A stretch of DNA of 64,000 bases from an uncultured Butyrivibrio sp. (GTDB taxonomy: Bacteria > Bacillota > Clostridia > Lachnospirales > Lachnospiraceae): the NCBI GenBank assembly GCA_945928575.1, contig CAMENP010000010.1, positions 23,041 through 87,040 on the forward strand, read 5' to 3'. The notes beneath the pieces were generated by a model that saw only the letters and a program-made list of their open reading frames with translations, was not told where the DNA came from and made no database searches. The position numbers and the translations under genes were made by a program. Positions 25,052 through 33,655 of this stretch are shown here, piece after piece (position 1 is the first letter of the stretch; every line of letters begins with the position of its first letter).

Positions 25052-26371
25052 ATGAAGATTTTATTTATATCACTCGGATGTGACAAGAACCTTGTGGATT
25101 CGGAGCAGATGATGGGTCTGCTGCGCGACAGGGGATATGAGTTCACGGATGATGAAGAATTAGCCGATGTGGTTGTGATCAATACATGCGGATTTATAAG
25201 TTCAGCCAAAGAAGAAAGTATTAACACAATCCTTTCAATGGCAGTGCATAAGAAAGATAATCTTAAGGCTTTGATCGTCACAGGATGTCTGGCACAGAGA
25301 TATAAGGATGAGATTCTTGATGAGATGCCGGAAATAGATGCAATAGTCGGAACCACAGCTTTTGATACGATATGTGATGTCGTCGATGATGTTCTGGCCC
25401 ATAAGGGACATAATGAATTTAAGGACGTTAACGCAATGTGCCGCCCGGATTCAAAGAGAATCATTACAACAGGAGGATATTACTCGTATCTTAAGATTGC
25501 GGAAGGCTGTGATAAACGGTGCACGTATTGCAGTATCCCTCTTTTCAGGGGAAGTTACAGAAGTACGCCGATGGAACAGCTTGTGGAAGAAGCAGAATAT
25601 CTGGCGGCAGGAGGAATCAAGGAATTGATTCTTGTGGCACAGGAGACATCGCTTTACGGTAGGGACATATACGGGGAAAAGAGACTCCCGCAGCTGCTTC
25701 GTAAGTTATGTGCGATCAAAGGAATTGAATGGATTCGTATATTATATTGTTATCCTGAAGAGATAACAGATGAGCTCATTGAAACCATCAAGACAGAACC
25801 GAAGATATGTCATTATATCGATATGCCGATACAGCACGCATCTGATGCCATACTTAAGAGGATGGGCAGAAGAACGACTAATGCCGATTTAAGAAGCATA
25901 ATTGCCAAGCTCAGGAAAGAAATTCCAGACATTGCACTCAGGACGACACTTATTACCGGATTTCCGGGTGAAAGCGATGAAGACCATAATATATTGATGG
26001 ATTTTATCGATGAGATGGAATTTGACAGACTCGGGGTATTCACATATTCACCGGAAGAAGATACACCCGCAGCTTCCATGCCGGATCAGATTGACGAAGA
26101 AGTGAAACTTGACAGGCGCGATGAACTGATGGAACTTCAGCAGGAGATATCTGCCGATAAATCACAGAGACTTGTCGGAAAACAGATGGAAGTTATAATA
26201 GAAGGCAAAGCAGCGGATGAAGATGTATATGTCGGAAGGACATATATGGATGCACCGGGCGTTGACGGATATGTATTTATTAAGAGCGAAGAAGAACTCT
26301 TAAGCGGCGATTTCGCCAGAGTTAGAATTACCAAGGCATTGGAATATGATTTGATTGGAGAATTGGAATAA
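25052..26371 (+). CDS. rimO: Ribosomal protein S12 methylthiotransferase
   Basis: The 439-residue enzyme has the three parts of the family: an N-terminal UPF0004 domain (KILFISLGCDKNLVDSEQM with cysteines of the auxiliary cluster), a radical-SAM core with CDKRCTYC near residue 150, and a C-terminal TRAM domain. It adds a methylthio group to an Asp of ribosomal protein S12. The SEQM and CDKRCTYCSIP wording favours RimO over MiaB. I start at ATG 25052, behind TTAGGAG, because the longer frame from 24941 spans the preceding terminator. Its stop overlaps the next ATG (TAATG). Confidence 0.94.
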   Translation: MKILFISLGCDKNLVDSEQMMGLLRDRGYEFTDDEELADVVVINTCGFISSAKEESINTILSMAVHKKDNLKALIVTGCLAQRYKDEILDEMPEIDAIVGTTAFDTICDVVDDVLAHKGHNEFKDVNAMCRPDSKRIITTGGYYSYLKIAEGCDKRCTYCSIPLFRGSYRSTPMEQLVEEAEYLAAGGIKELILVAQETSLYGRDIYGEKRLPQLLRKLCAIKGIEWIRILYCYPEEITDELIETIKTEPKICHYIDMPIQHASDAILKRMGRRTTNADLRSIIAKLRKEIPDIALRTTLITGFPGESDEDHNILMDFIDEMEFDRLGVFTYSPEEDTPAASMPDQIDEEVKLDRRDELMELQQEISADKSQRLVGKQMEVIIEGKAADEDVYVGRTYMDAPGVDGYVFIKSEEELLSGDFARVRITKALEYDLIGELE

Positions 26372-26910
26372 TGAATTTACCTAATAAGCTTACTTTATTC
26401 AGAGTTGTATTAATACCGTTTTTCTTGTTTTTTCTGTTGACTGATTTTTGCGGAACAGCGGGAAAATTCATAGCACTCGGCATATTTGCGGTGGCGAGCC
26501 TTACGGATATGCTTGACGGTAAGATTGCCAGAAAATACAATCTCATTACCAACTTTGGCAAATTTATGGATCCGATAGCGGATAAGCTGCTTGTAAGCTC
26601 GGCATTTATTGCATTTGTACAGATGGATCTGCTGCCGGCGTGGATTGTAATAATTTTTATAGCAAGGGAATTCATAATAAGCGGATTCAGACTTGTCGCA
26701 TCAGATGCGGGCATAGTTCTTGCAGCCAGCTGGTGGGGAAAATTCAAAACCGCATTTCAGATGATAATGTGTCTTTTACTTATAATCAATCTTGATTATC
26801 CGGCAGTTAATGTTATAGAACAGATATTCATATATGCATCATTGGCGCTTTCAATAATATCACTTATAGATTATCTGGTTAAGAACCGTAAAGTAATTGC
26901 TGATATGTAA
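26371..26910 (+). CDS. pgsA: CDP-diacylglycerol--glycerol-3-phosphate 3-phosphatidyltransferase
   Basis: The 179-residue membrane enzyme has the CDP-alcohol phosphatidyltransferase signature: DMLDGKIARKYN followed at the right distance by GKFMDPIADK, which supply the metal-binding aspartates. It makes phosphatidylglycerol phosphate from the CDP-diacylglycerol produced by enzymes such as CdsA (5091-5894). It overlaps the rimO stop by one base, and cinA follows, the common Firmicute order rimO-pgsA-cinA. Confidence 0.95.
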   Translation: MNLPNKLTLFRVVLIPFFLFFLLTDFCGTAGKFIALGIFAVASLTDMLDGKIARKYNLITNFGKFMDPIADKLLVSSAFIAFVQMDLLPAWIVIIFIAREFIISGFRLVASDAGIVLAASWWGKFKTAFQMIMCLLLIINLDYPAVNVIEQIFIYASLALSIISLIDYLVKNRKVIADM

Positions 26911-26923
26911 TATGGAGGATACC

Positions 26924-28198
26924 ATGACAGTAGAATTGATTTCAGTAGGAACTGAATTATTGCTTGGCAACATAGTAAATACCAATGCGGCATATTTATC
27001 CAAAGAATGCGCCGCATTGGGATTAAGCATGTATAACCAGTGCGTTGTAGGAGATAACACGGCAAGACTTGCGCAGGCGTATACAGAGGCACTTGACCGT
27101 TCCGATATTGTAATTCTCGGAGGTGGTCTTGGACCTACAGAGGATGACCTTACCAAAGAAACGGTATGCGAAGTACTGGGTGTAGGTCTGACAGAAGATG
27201 CCAAGGCGCGGGATGACATGGAAAAATGGCTTACCAATCTCGGCCATGTGCCTACGGCCAATAATTATAAGCAGGCACTTGTTCCGTCATCAACGGATGA
27301 AAACGGTGAGATCGTATGCAACAGTATAGTATTATATAACGATAACGGAACAGCGCCGGGAATAATAATAGAGAAAGACGGACATCATACAATATTGCTT
27401 CCGGGACCGCCGGATGAGATGAAACCGATGTTTGAAAAGAGCGTGAAACCTTATCTAGCAACGCTTTCCGATAATGCCATATATTCGGTAACGATAAGAG
27501 AATGCGGAACCGGAGAAAGCAATCTTGAGACCAAATTAATCGATCTTATCGATGCGCAGTCCAATCCGACAATTGCAACATATGCCAAGACGGGATGTTG
27601 TGATATAAGAATAACGGCCCGCGGTACGGACGAAGATGATGCCAAGAATAAAGTAAAACCTGTTGTCAAAGAAATAAAAAACAGGCTGAAAGATGCGGTA
27701 TACTCAACGGATGAGAATGAGAATATAGAGGATGCATTGGTAAAACTCCTCAAAAAATATGATCTTAAAATATCGACCGCAGAGTCATGTACAGGCGGAC
27801 TTGTGGCTGCAAAGCTCGTTAATGTCAGCGGTGCATCGCAGGTATTTACACATGGATTTATTACATATTCCAACAAAGCCAAACGTAAAGTCCTCTCGGT
27901 TAACCGTGACACACTTAAGAAGTATTCGGCTGTCAGTAAAGAAGTTGCCAAGGAAATGGCCAAAGGCTGTATTATAACGGCTGATTCCGATGTGGCAATA
28001 GCGGTTACCGGATATGCCGGACCGGAAGATACCAAGGATGAGCCTAAGGGACTTGTATATATTTCGTGTGCGGTGGGTGATAAAGTTATTGCAGAGAAGT
28101 TTAAATTTAACGGAACCCGCGCCAAAATCCGTGAGAACGCGGCAATCAAAGCACTTAATATGGCAAGACTTGCAATTCTTGCGGCATACAGTAAATAA
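26924..28198 (+). CDS. cinA: Competence/damage-inducible protein CinA
   Basis: The 424-residue protein joins an N-terminal molybdopterin-binding-like domain (ISVGTELLLGNIVNTNAAYL, ILGGGLGPTEDDLTKE, LLPGPPDEMKPMF) to a C-terminal CinA/PncC domain (ISTAESCTGGLVAAKL, GFITYSNKAK, AVTGYAGPE). The C domain deamidates nicotinamide mononucleotide and the N domain hydrolyses ADP-ribose in studied members. The start is ATG 26924, behind GGAGG at 26912-26916. In several Firmicutes cinA is next to recA; here recA lies 5 kb upstream. Confidence 0.93.
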   Translation: MTVELISVGTELLLGNIVNTNAAYLSKECAALGLSMYNQCVVGDNTARLAQAYTEALDRSDIVILGGGLGPTEDDLTKETVCEVLGVGLTEDAKARDDMEKWLTNLGHVPTANNYKQALVPSSTDENGEIVCNSIVLYNDNGTAPGIIIEKDGHHTILLPGPPDEMKPMFEKSVKPYLATLSDNAIYSVTIRECGTGESNLETKLIDLIDAQSNPTIATYAKTGCCDIRITARGTDEDDAKNKVKPVVKEIKNRLKDAVYSTDENENIEDALVKLLKKYDLKISTAESCTGGLVAAKLVNVSGASQVFTHGFITYSNKAKRKVLSVNRDTLKKYSAVSKEVAKEMAKGCIITADSDVAIAVTGYAGPEDTKDEPKGLVYISCAVGDKVIAEKFKFNGTRAKIRENAAIKALNMARLAILAAYSK

Positions 28199-28222
28199 CA
28201 GTTGAAAGGATGACATAGATTT

Positions 28223-29494
28223 ATGGAAAAGAAACCATTTGTAACCAAAGAAAAAATCGAAGAGATCGTACAGAAATATCCGACGCCTTTTCATATATAT
28301 GATGAAAAGGGCATTCGTGAAAATGCAGCTAAAGTTAAACAGGCATTTGCATGGAATAAGGGATTCAAGGAATTTTTCGCAGTTAAGGCAACACCGAACC
28401 CATTTCTCATCAATATTTTAAGAGAATACGGATGCGGAGTTGACTGTTCATCCATGACGGAACTTATGCTTTCACATGCGATAGGATGTAAAGGTGAAGA
28501 TATTATGTTTTCATCCAATGATACCCCGGCGGAAGAATTTAAGTATGCAAGGGAAATTGGCGCAACAATTAACCTTGATGATTTTACGCATATTGATTTT
28601 CTGGAGAAAGTGGCAGGAATTCCTGAGACAATAAGCTGCCGTTTTAATCCGGGCGGATATTTCTCAATTGCCAACTCAATCATGGATAATCCCGGTGATG
28701 CCAAATACGGATTCACCAAAGACCAGATTATAGAAGGATTTAAGATACTTAAAACCAAGGGCGCAAAGAGATTTGGTATACATGCATTCCTTGCAAGTAA
28801 CACGGTTACCAATGATTATTATCCGGAACTTGCCAGAATTCTTTTTGAACTTGCGGTTGAAATCAGGGATAAAACAGGATGTGACATCAAGTTCATAAAC
28901 CTTTCCGGAGGTGTGGGAATTCCTTATAAACCCGATGCTGAGCCTAACGACATTATTGCAATCGGAGAAGGCGTCCATAAGGTATATGATGAGGTGCTTA
29001 CCGCAAACGGAATGGGAGATGTGGCTATTTATACCGAAATGGGAAGATTTATGCTCGGACCTTACGGCGGACTTGTCACAAAGGCAACTCACGAGAAGCA
29101 CACATACAAAGAGTACATCGGCGTTGATGCCTGTGCATGTAATCTTATGCGTCCGGCGATGTATGGAGCATATCATCATATTACGGTTCTCGGCAAGGAA
29201 AATGAACCATGCGATCATAAGTATGATGTGACAGGTTCGCTTTGCGAGAACAACGATAAGTTTGCAATAGACAGGATGCTTCCGAAGATTGATATGGGAG
29301 ATTACCTCTTTATACATGATACAGGAGCACATGGATTTTCAATGGGATATAATTATAACGGCAAACTTCGTTCGGCTGAGATTCTCCTCAAGGAGGACGG
29401 AAGGTATGAACTCATAAGAAGAGCCGAGACACCACAGGATTATTTCAGAACGTTTGATTGTTTTGATATTCTTGATTCAATTCTTAAGAAATAA
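28223..29494 (+). CDS. lysA: Diaminopimelate decarboxylase
   Basis: The 423-residue PLP enzyme has the alanine-racemase-like barrel with the PLP lysine in FFAVKATPNP (about residue 52), the substrate and phosphate-binding stretch NLSGGVGIPY, and the C-terminal CDVTG-type motif as KYDVTGSLCENNDKF followed by GDYLFIHDTGAHGFSMGYNYNG. It converts meso-diaminopimelate to lysine. The CGVDCSSMTELML and TYPTPFH-like start match the long clostridial group of LysA proteins rather than carboxynorspermidine decarboxylase, but that related family is the main alternative. No lysine riboswitch is seen; it follows cinA by 24 bases. Confidence 0.88.
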   Translation: MEKKPFVTKEKIEEIVQKYPTPFHIYDEKGIRENAAKVKQAFAWNKGFKEFFAVKATPNPFLINILREYGCGVDCSSMTELMLSHAIGCKGEDIMFSSNDTPAEEFKYAREIGATINLDDFTHIDFLEKVAGIPETISCRFNPGGYFSIANSIMDNPGDAKYGFTKDQIIEGFKILKTKGAKRFGIHAFLASNTVTNDYYPELARILFELAVEIRDKTGCDIKFINLSGGVGIPYKPDAEPNDIIAIGEGVHKVYDEVLTANGMGDVAIYTEMGRFMLGPYGGLVTKATHEKHTYKEYIGVDACACNLMRPAMYGAYHHITVLGKENEPCDHKYDVTGSLCENNDKFAIDRMLPKIDMGDYLFIHDTGAHGFSMGYNYNGKLRSAEILLKEDGRYELIRRAETPQDYFRTFDCFDILDSILKK

Positions 29495-29511
29495 ACAACC
29501 GGGAGATTTGT

Positions 29512-30912
29512 ATGGCTGAGTTAATGACAGCAGTTAATGAATTGCTCAAAGGAAAAAGAGTAGAAGAAAATGCGGAAATTTATTGCGACGGCATAGCGGC
29601 ATTGTACAAAAGCAGTGCATATGTCAAGTTATGTATGAATTATCATATTTTTTCGGAAGTGTACGAAGAAATTGAAGAAGATGAGAAAAAGGTTATCCAG
29701 CCTGTAGTGGCAAGAATCCAGACTTTAATGGGTAACCTTGTCGAACGCAATGATATAGATGCAGGACTTATGGAAGAAGCGGAAAGCATAAGGGAACGAC
29801 TGGTCAACGTAATGGAGATACTTACTGCGCATGCCGACCGTCTTCAGATATTTGAATATATGCTTAACCGGATTGAGTTCAGATTCAGAAACGAACCTTT
29901 TGACAGTACATATTACAATGACGGGTTTGAACGTGATATTGAAAGGTATGTTCTGAGTGACAGGGACAATGCTGTCATTAATATGAAAATAACCCAGATG
30001 GTAAGCCAGCTGCCAATGCGTTTGTCACAGAACCGTTTTTTTAACATACTTGAGAATTCTCTTTCCATATACAAGGGAAGTGAACGTTCGTCGCTTGATG
30101 ATTTTGTATATATGATAAAGACTGCGGGAACACTTTATGAGCCGGCTAATTTTGAAGACGAATTTGATGAAATACTTTCGATTGAGAAAGAACTTTCCGG
30201 ACTTGACTATGATTCGCTTGACAAACTCGGATATGAGAAGGCGAGAATGGCTTATGATAAGGTATCACTTCTTGTAGAAAGATATTCGGACGCGTGCGTT
30301 ATGCTTACACAGGTTATAAATGATTTATATTCAATCATGCTTTGCGCAGGAGCGCAGACGGATGATAAGGAACAGAATGACCTTATAAGAAAAATTATAA
30401 CAGCGGATTATAATATCGTTAACGGAAACGCATCAAGAAGCGGTGATGAAGAATCTTTGCTTGCCGGACTTGAAGGAGTGCAGGAGGGCATAAGCCGCAG
30501 ACTTTATACACCGGATTCTACGCTTGAAGAGATAATTAATATCAATTATGATGCAATCACAAGATCTGGGATGACAAACCGATTTGAAAAACTTAAAACC
30601 GTCAGCAGACTTCAGTCGGCAAGTACATTTGCGGTTCTTGAAGATGTTCAGGTTGATAAAGAAACAGTTGATGATGAATATGCTGCCAAAGCGGCCGGAA
30701 ATCTTATAGAAGAATTCAAGAAACTTTTTGACGGCGGAAGCAGACTTAAGAGAAGAGCTGTAATGGCTTCTGTTATAGGCAGTCTTCCGGTATTCTTCAA
30801 CAATTTTGATGAATTTAAAGATTATGTCCATATATCACTGATGCAATGCGGTGATGAGGCGGAAAGACAGGCAGTTCTGGCATTGGCAAAGATTTTGATA
30901 TCCGGTGACTGA
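29512..30912 (+). CDS. Uncharacterised helical cytoplasmic protein
   Basis: I do not recognise this 466-residue protein. It has no signal peptide or membrane segment and looks almost wholly alpha-helical, acidic and rich in Glu, Leu and Tyr, like a repeat or scaffold fold. Near the C-terminus SRLKRRAVMASVIGSLPVFF and DEAERQAVLALAKILISG resemble helical-repeat caps. GGGAG stands before the ATG. It starts 17 bases after lysA and overlaps the next gene's longest frame, so it belongs to the lysA to ytfJ run. Position next to a GerW-family gene makes a sporulation or envelope role possible, but this is only context. Confidence 0.75.
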   Translation: MAELMTAVNELLKGKRVEENAEIYCDGIAALYKSSAYVKLCMNYHIFSEVYEEIEEDEKKVIQPVVARIQTLMGNLVERNDIDAGLMEEAESIRERLVNVMEILTAHADRLQIFEYMLNRIEFRFRNEPFDSTYYNDGFERDIERYVLSDRDNAVINMKITQMVSQLPMRLSQNRFFNILENSLSIYKGSERSSLDDFVYMIKTAGTLYEPANFEDEFDEILSIEKELSGLDYDSLDKLGYEKARMAYDKVSLLVERYSDACVMLTQVINDLYSIMLCAGAQTDDKEQNDLIRKIITADYNIVNGNASRSGDEESLLAGLEGVQEGISRRLYTPDSTLEEIININYDAITRSGMTNRFEKLKTVSRLQSASTFAVLEDVQVDKETVDDEYAAKAAGNLIEEFKKLFDGGSRLKRRAVMASVIGSLPVFFNNFDEFKDYVHISLMQCGDEAERQAVLALAKILISGD

Positions 30913-30913
30913 T

Positions 30914-31267
30914 ATGTATTGGTATAAGAGATTATATTTTGGCGACAATGCAATAGAAAAGTCAAAAGAAATTATGCGTTCGTTAAAGAAAAATGAGCCA
31001 TGTTTTGGAATATATCTTGTTGTGATATCCAATATACAGGGAAATCTTCTGGACATACTGGAATGGCCCGAATATGTCCTGGATGGCCCGATAAGGCAGA
31101 AAGCCCGCAGATTCCGGCATCCGGACAAGGATGACAGGTGTATTGTCGGGGTGGCATCCGGGTATCAGGACGCACTTTCGCTGGTAAGACGCATAATAGA
31201 TGAAGTGTATCGTGAGACCGGTGGTTTTGACATAGCCGGTTATCTGGGTGTGGAGCAGGACAAATAA
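30914..31267 (+). CDS. Uncharacterised small protein
   Basis: The 117-residue protein begins MYWYKRLYFGDNAIEKSKEI and has alternating helices and strands (CFGIYLVVISN, DDRCIVGVASGYQDALSLVRRI, TGGFDIAGYLG). It has no membrane segment or known catalytic motif and I cannot name a family. A GTG at 30905 would add three residues and overlap the upstream stop; ATG 30914 is preferred because GGTGA lies at a good distance. Its stop overlaps the ATG of the DUF2953 gene, so translation is coupled. Confidence 0.7.
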   Translation: MYWYKRLYFGDNAIEKSKEIMRSLKKNEPCFGIYLVVISNIQGNLLDILEWPEYVLDGPIRQKARRFRHPDKDDRCIVGVASGYQDALSLVRRIIDEVYRETGGFDIAGYLGVEQDK

Positions 31268-32178
31268 TGATTTTTGTGACTATTTTACTTACGATTCTGA
31301 AAATAACAGGGCTGGTGCTTGCGGGGATAATCGGACTTGCATTACTGCTTGTTCTTTGGATCCTGTTATCGCCGATCCGGTATAAAGGAAGGATTAAGTA
31401 CTCAGACAAGCCTGATATCAAGATCAGAGCATCATATCTGTGCCATATTGTTTCCGGGTATTTTATTCTGGATGAGAATGGACAAAAGGCAGACTTTAAG
31501 ATACTCTGGAAAAGCATGCTTAACGGAAAATCAAAGACCGGAACATCAAAGCATAAGAAGAAAACGTCAAAAGAAACTGGCGGGCATTTGATAAAACCGG
31601 AGAAAACGGCCAATCTGCACGATGTTGAAGAGCCTAAGCCGTTGATGATCACGGAAAATATTCCGGACAATGCGGTAAAGAAACCGGAAGACAGTGATGA
31701 TAAGTCGCCGGAGAATGAAGCAAAGCCTAAAAAAAGTATTTTCAAAAAGCTTAAAGATGTATATAATAAAGTCAGGAATTTCATAAAGAGCATGTCGGAA
31801 CGTGTCCGCAATGCGTTGGGCATGCGCGATAAAATTATATCTGAAATAGATGATGCCGATAACAGGGAAGCGGTTAATTACGGACTCACGCTGCTTAAGA
31901 AAGTCCTTAAACATATACTTCCGCGCCGCCATCGTATTTATATACGGTTCGGGACCGGAGACCCTGCATCTACAGGGCAGTATCTGGGACTTATGTATGC
32001 ATTTGGAGCATGGCTTGGCCTTAATCTGGCAGTGACACCTGACTTTGATGAGAAAGTCTTTGAGTGTGATGTTCCTTTTAAAGGGCATATAAGTATTGCG
32101 GTTCTGCTTGTATGGGCGGTGAAAGCATACCGGAATAAGAAATTTATGTCATTTATTGACAAGATACGTAACAGATAG
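31267..32178 (+). CDS. DUF2953 domain membrane protein (YtfI-like)
   Basis: The 303-residue protein has an N-terminal membrane segment (about residues 3-37, ending before PIRYKGRIKYSDKP), a small beta domain, a long Lys/Glu/Pro-rich linker (about 90-165), and a C-terminal region with KKVLKHILPRRHRIYIRFGTG, STGQYLGLMYAFGAWLG and a closing hydrophobic AVLLVWAVKAY. This layout matches the DUF2953 family. In Bacillus the family member ytfI lies directly before ytfJ, as here, so the pair is conserved. The biochemical role is unknown; the link to spores comes from the partner gene. Confidence 0.82.
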   Translation: MIFVTILLTILKITGLVLAGIIGLALLLVLWILLSPIRYKGRIKYSDKPDIKIRASYLCHIVSGYFILDENGQKADFKILWKSMLNGKSKTGTSKHKKKTSKETGGHLIKPEKTANLHDVEEPKPLMITENIPDNAVKKPEDSDDKSPENEAKPKKSIFKKLKDVYNKVRNFIKSMSERVRNALGMRDKIISEIDDADNREAVNYGLTLLKKVLKHILPRRHRIYIRFGTGDPASTGQYLGLMYAFGAWLGLNLAVTPDFDEKVFECDVPFKGHISIAVLLVWAVKAYRNKKFMSFIDKIRNR

Positions 32179-32198
32179 AATAACAAGGAGGATATATT

Positions 32199-32588
32199 AT
32201 GGCTGATAACAAATTTGATACAACAGTTTCATCGCTTTTTAAAGGAATGGACGGATTCCTTTCAGCCAAGACTGTTGTCGGGGAACCTGTAACTGTGAAC
32301 GACACAATCATTCTGCCGCTTGTTGATGTTTCATTCGGTGTTGCTGCCGGTGCTGGAAGCAATGATAACAAGAATAAAGCAGCCGGCGGAATGGGCGGTA
32401 AGATGAGTCCGAGCGCAGTTCTTGTCATTCATGACGGAATTACCAGACTTGTCAATGTTAAGAATCAGGACTCGGTAAGCAAAATTATCGATATGATACC
32501 TGACATCATTGATAAAATTAAGAGCTTTAAGGATGGAAAGAAAGATCCTGACATTGAAAAAGCGGTTGATGATGCGATAAATGAATAA
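32199..32588 (+). CDS. ytfJ: GerW/YtfJ-family sporulation protein
   Basis: The 129-residue protein matches the YtfJ family: KTVVGEPVTVNDTIILPLVD, FGVAAGAGS, GGMGGKMSPSAVLVIHDGITRLVNV, then a helical tail with DIIDKIKSF. Family members are forespore proteins needed for proper germination in Bacillus, although homologues also occur in organisms that do not sporulate. AAGGAGG precedes the ATG. Its pairing with the DUF2953 gene supports the family call. Confidence 0.9.
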   Translation: MADNKFDTTVSSLFKGMDGFLSAKTVVGEPVTVNDTIILPLVDVSFGVAAGAGSNDNKNKAAGGMGGKMSPSAVLVIHDGITRLVNVKNQDSVSKIIDMIPDIIDKIKSFKDGKKDPDIEKAVDDAINE

Positions 32589-32643
32589 GGCGGACGGCTA
32601 ATCTCATATGATATACTAAAAGGTTCGGCCGGAGAGTATGTTG

Positions 32644-32799
32644 ATGAGAAGAGTAATAGGCTTTGCATTGTTTTTTATTGGCATTGGCATGATAATAGGA
32701 CTTTTCATAGAAAGCGTGTTCTGGAGCGTGTGTATTATACTCGGACTGTTGATAATAGGATATAATCTGTTTATGAGCTGTCCGCGTAAAAAACATTGA
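32644..32799 (+). CDS. Very small two-segment membrane protein
   Basis: This 51-residue frame starts MRRVIGFALFFIGIGMII and ends YNLFMSCPRKKH. Two hydrophobic segments (about residues 4-19 and 24-42) are joined by a short turn (ESVFW), with a basic C-terminal end. GGAGAG at 32631-32636 is 7 bases before ATG 32644; ATG 32638 would leave one base and is less likely. Comparable tiny membrane proteins are common in Clostridia near sporulation genes. No function is known. Confidence 0.65.
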   Translation: MRRVIGFALFFIGIGMIIGLFIESVFWSVCIILGLLIIGYNLFMSCPRKKH

Positions 32800-32845
32800 A
32801 TTTTTCGAAAATTTCATAAAAAACACATATTTTGTAAAAAAACAC

Positions 32846-32874
32846 TTGCAAAAATAACTCATATCTGTTATCAT
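32846..32874 (+). promoter_or_regulatory. Promoter of rpmB
   Basis: TTGCAA (32846-32851) and TATCAT (32869-32874) are 17 bases apart, preceded by A-rich DNA. The roughly 45-base leader holds a small hairpin, AGCCC (32888-32892) with GGGCT (32898-32902), ending well before AAAGGAGG. It might be a target for feedback by the ribosomal protein, but nothing shows this directly. Confidence 0.7.
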
Positions 32875-32926
32875 AACTTTTGTTGTGAGCCCGAATGGGG
32901 CTTAATATCTTAAAGGAGGTGCAAAC

Positions 32927-33112
32927 ATGGCTAAATGTGCTGTTTGTGATAAAGGAGCTCACTTTGGAATTAAAGTAAGCCACTCACATAGAAGATCTAA
33001 TAAAATGTGGAAATCAAATATCAAGTCTGTAAAGGTTAAGGTAAATGGCCAGGCTAAAAAGATGTATGTATGTACTTCTTGTTTAAGATCAGGCGCTGTA
33101 GAAAGAGCTTAA
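32927..33112 (+). CDS. rpmB: 50S ribosomal protein L28 (zinc-binding form)
   Basis: The 61-residue protein is the normal length of L28 and has the four-cysteine zinc site (Cys4, Cys7, Cys49, Cys52) together with SHSHRRSNKMWKSN, the rRNA-contact segment. Bacteria often keep a cysteine-free paralogue for zinc starvation; this is the cysteine-containing form. The gene is monocistronic, with its own promoter and terminator, and leads into the conserved neighbourhood rpmB-Asp23-DAK2 kinase-recG. Confidence 0.97.
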   Translation: MAKCAVCDKGAHFGIKVSHSHRRSNKMWKSNIKSVKVKVNGQAKKMYVCTSCLRSGAVERA

Positions 33113-33128
33113 TTAAGGACAGATAGGG

Positions 33129-33159
33129 ACCGGAAGGCGACTGCCTTTCGGTTTTTTTT
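33129..33159 (+). terminator. Rho-independent terminator of rpmB
   Basis: ACCGGAAGGC (33129-33138) pairs with GCCTTTCGGT (33143-33152) around GACT, followed by eight T. Confidence 0.92.
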
Positions 33160-33191
33160 CGTTTTGATAAACCGGACGGTTTTTATAAGTG

Positions 33192-33220
33192 TTGCAATTC
33201 CGGTTACAATAATGTATAAT
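33192..33220 (+). promoter_or_regulatory. Promoter of the Asp23-DAK2-recG run
   Basis: TTGCAA (33192-33197) and a perfect TATAAT (33215-33220) are 17 bases apart, 34 bases before the Asp23 ATG. Confidence 0.8.
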
Positions 33221-33254
33221 TAATTGTCAAAACTATTTATTAGGAGGGCTAAGC

Positions 33255-33614
33255 ATGAAAGGACAAATAGAGAATCAGTTTGGTGAAGTGCGAATTGACA
33301 GTGAAGTTATTGCCAAATATGCCGGCGCTGCAGCAGTTGAATGTTTCGGTATTGTCGGAATGGCTACAATTAATATGAAAGACGGTCTGGTTAAGCTTCT
33401 TAAGAGAGAGAGCCTTACCCGCGGTGTCAATGTTACTTACGATGAGAATAATAAGCTCATTATTGATTTCCATGTTATTGTTGCTTATGGTGTATCCGTA
33501 TCAACGGTAGCTGACAATCTTGTTCATAATGTCAAATATAAAGTAGAAGAATTTACCGGTCTTAAGGTCGGAAGAATAAACGTATATGTTGAAGGCGTAA
33601 GAATTATCGATTGA
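33255..33614 (+). CDS. Asp23/Gls24 family envelope stress protein (YloU-like)
   Basis: The 119-residue protein has the Asp23 fold marks: GEVRIDSEVIAKYAGAAAVE, GIVGMA, and the repeated strand DFHVIVAYGVSVSTVADNL followed by VGRINVYVEGVRII. The family forms membrane-associated or cytoplasmic assemblies linked to envelope stress or fatty-acid metabolism. The pairing with a DAK2-domain kinase gene, 41 bases downstream, is conserved from Bacillus (yloU-yloV) and suggests linked function. Confidence 0.92.
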   Translation: MKGQIENQFGEVRIDSEVIAKYAGAAAVECFGIVGMATINMKDGLVKLLKRESLTRGVNVTYDENNKLIIDFHVIVAYGVSVSTVADNLVHNVKYKVEEFTGLKVGRINVYVEGVRIID

Positions 33615-33655
33615 TTTGTCGGTTGCTTTGACATAGTATTAAGGAGGATTTAGAA

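Noticed and set aside
28199..28222. Lysine riboswitch before lysA
   Set aside because: Only 24 bases separate it from cinA; there is no room.
27451..28248. Long reverse frame opposite cinA
   Set aside because: Overlaps a fully conserved gene and has no ribosome binding site or recognisable domain.
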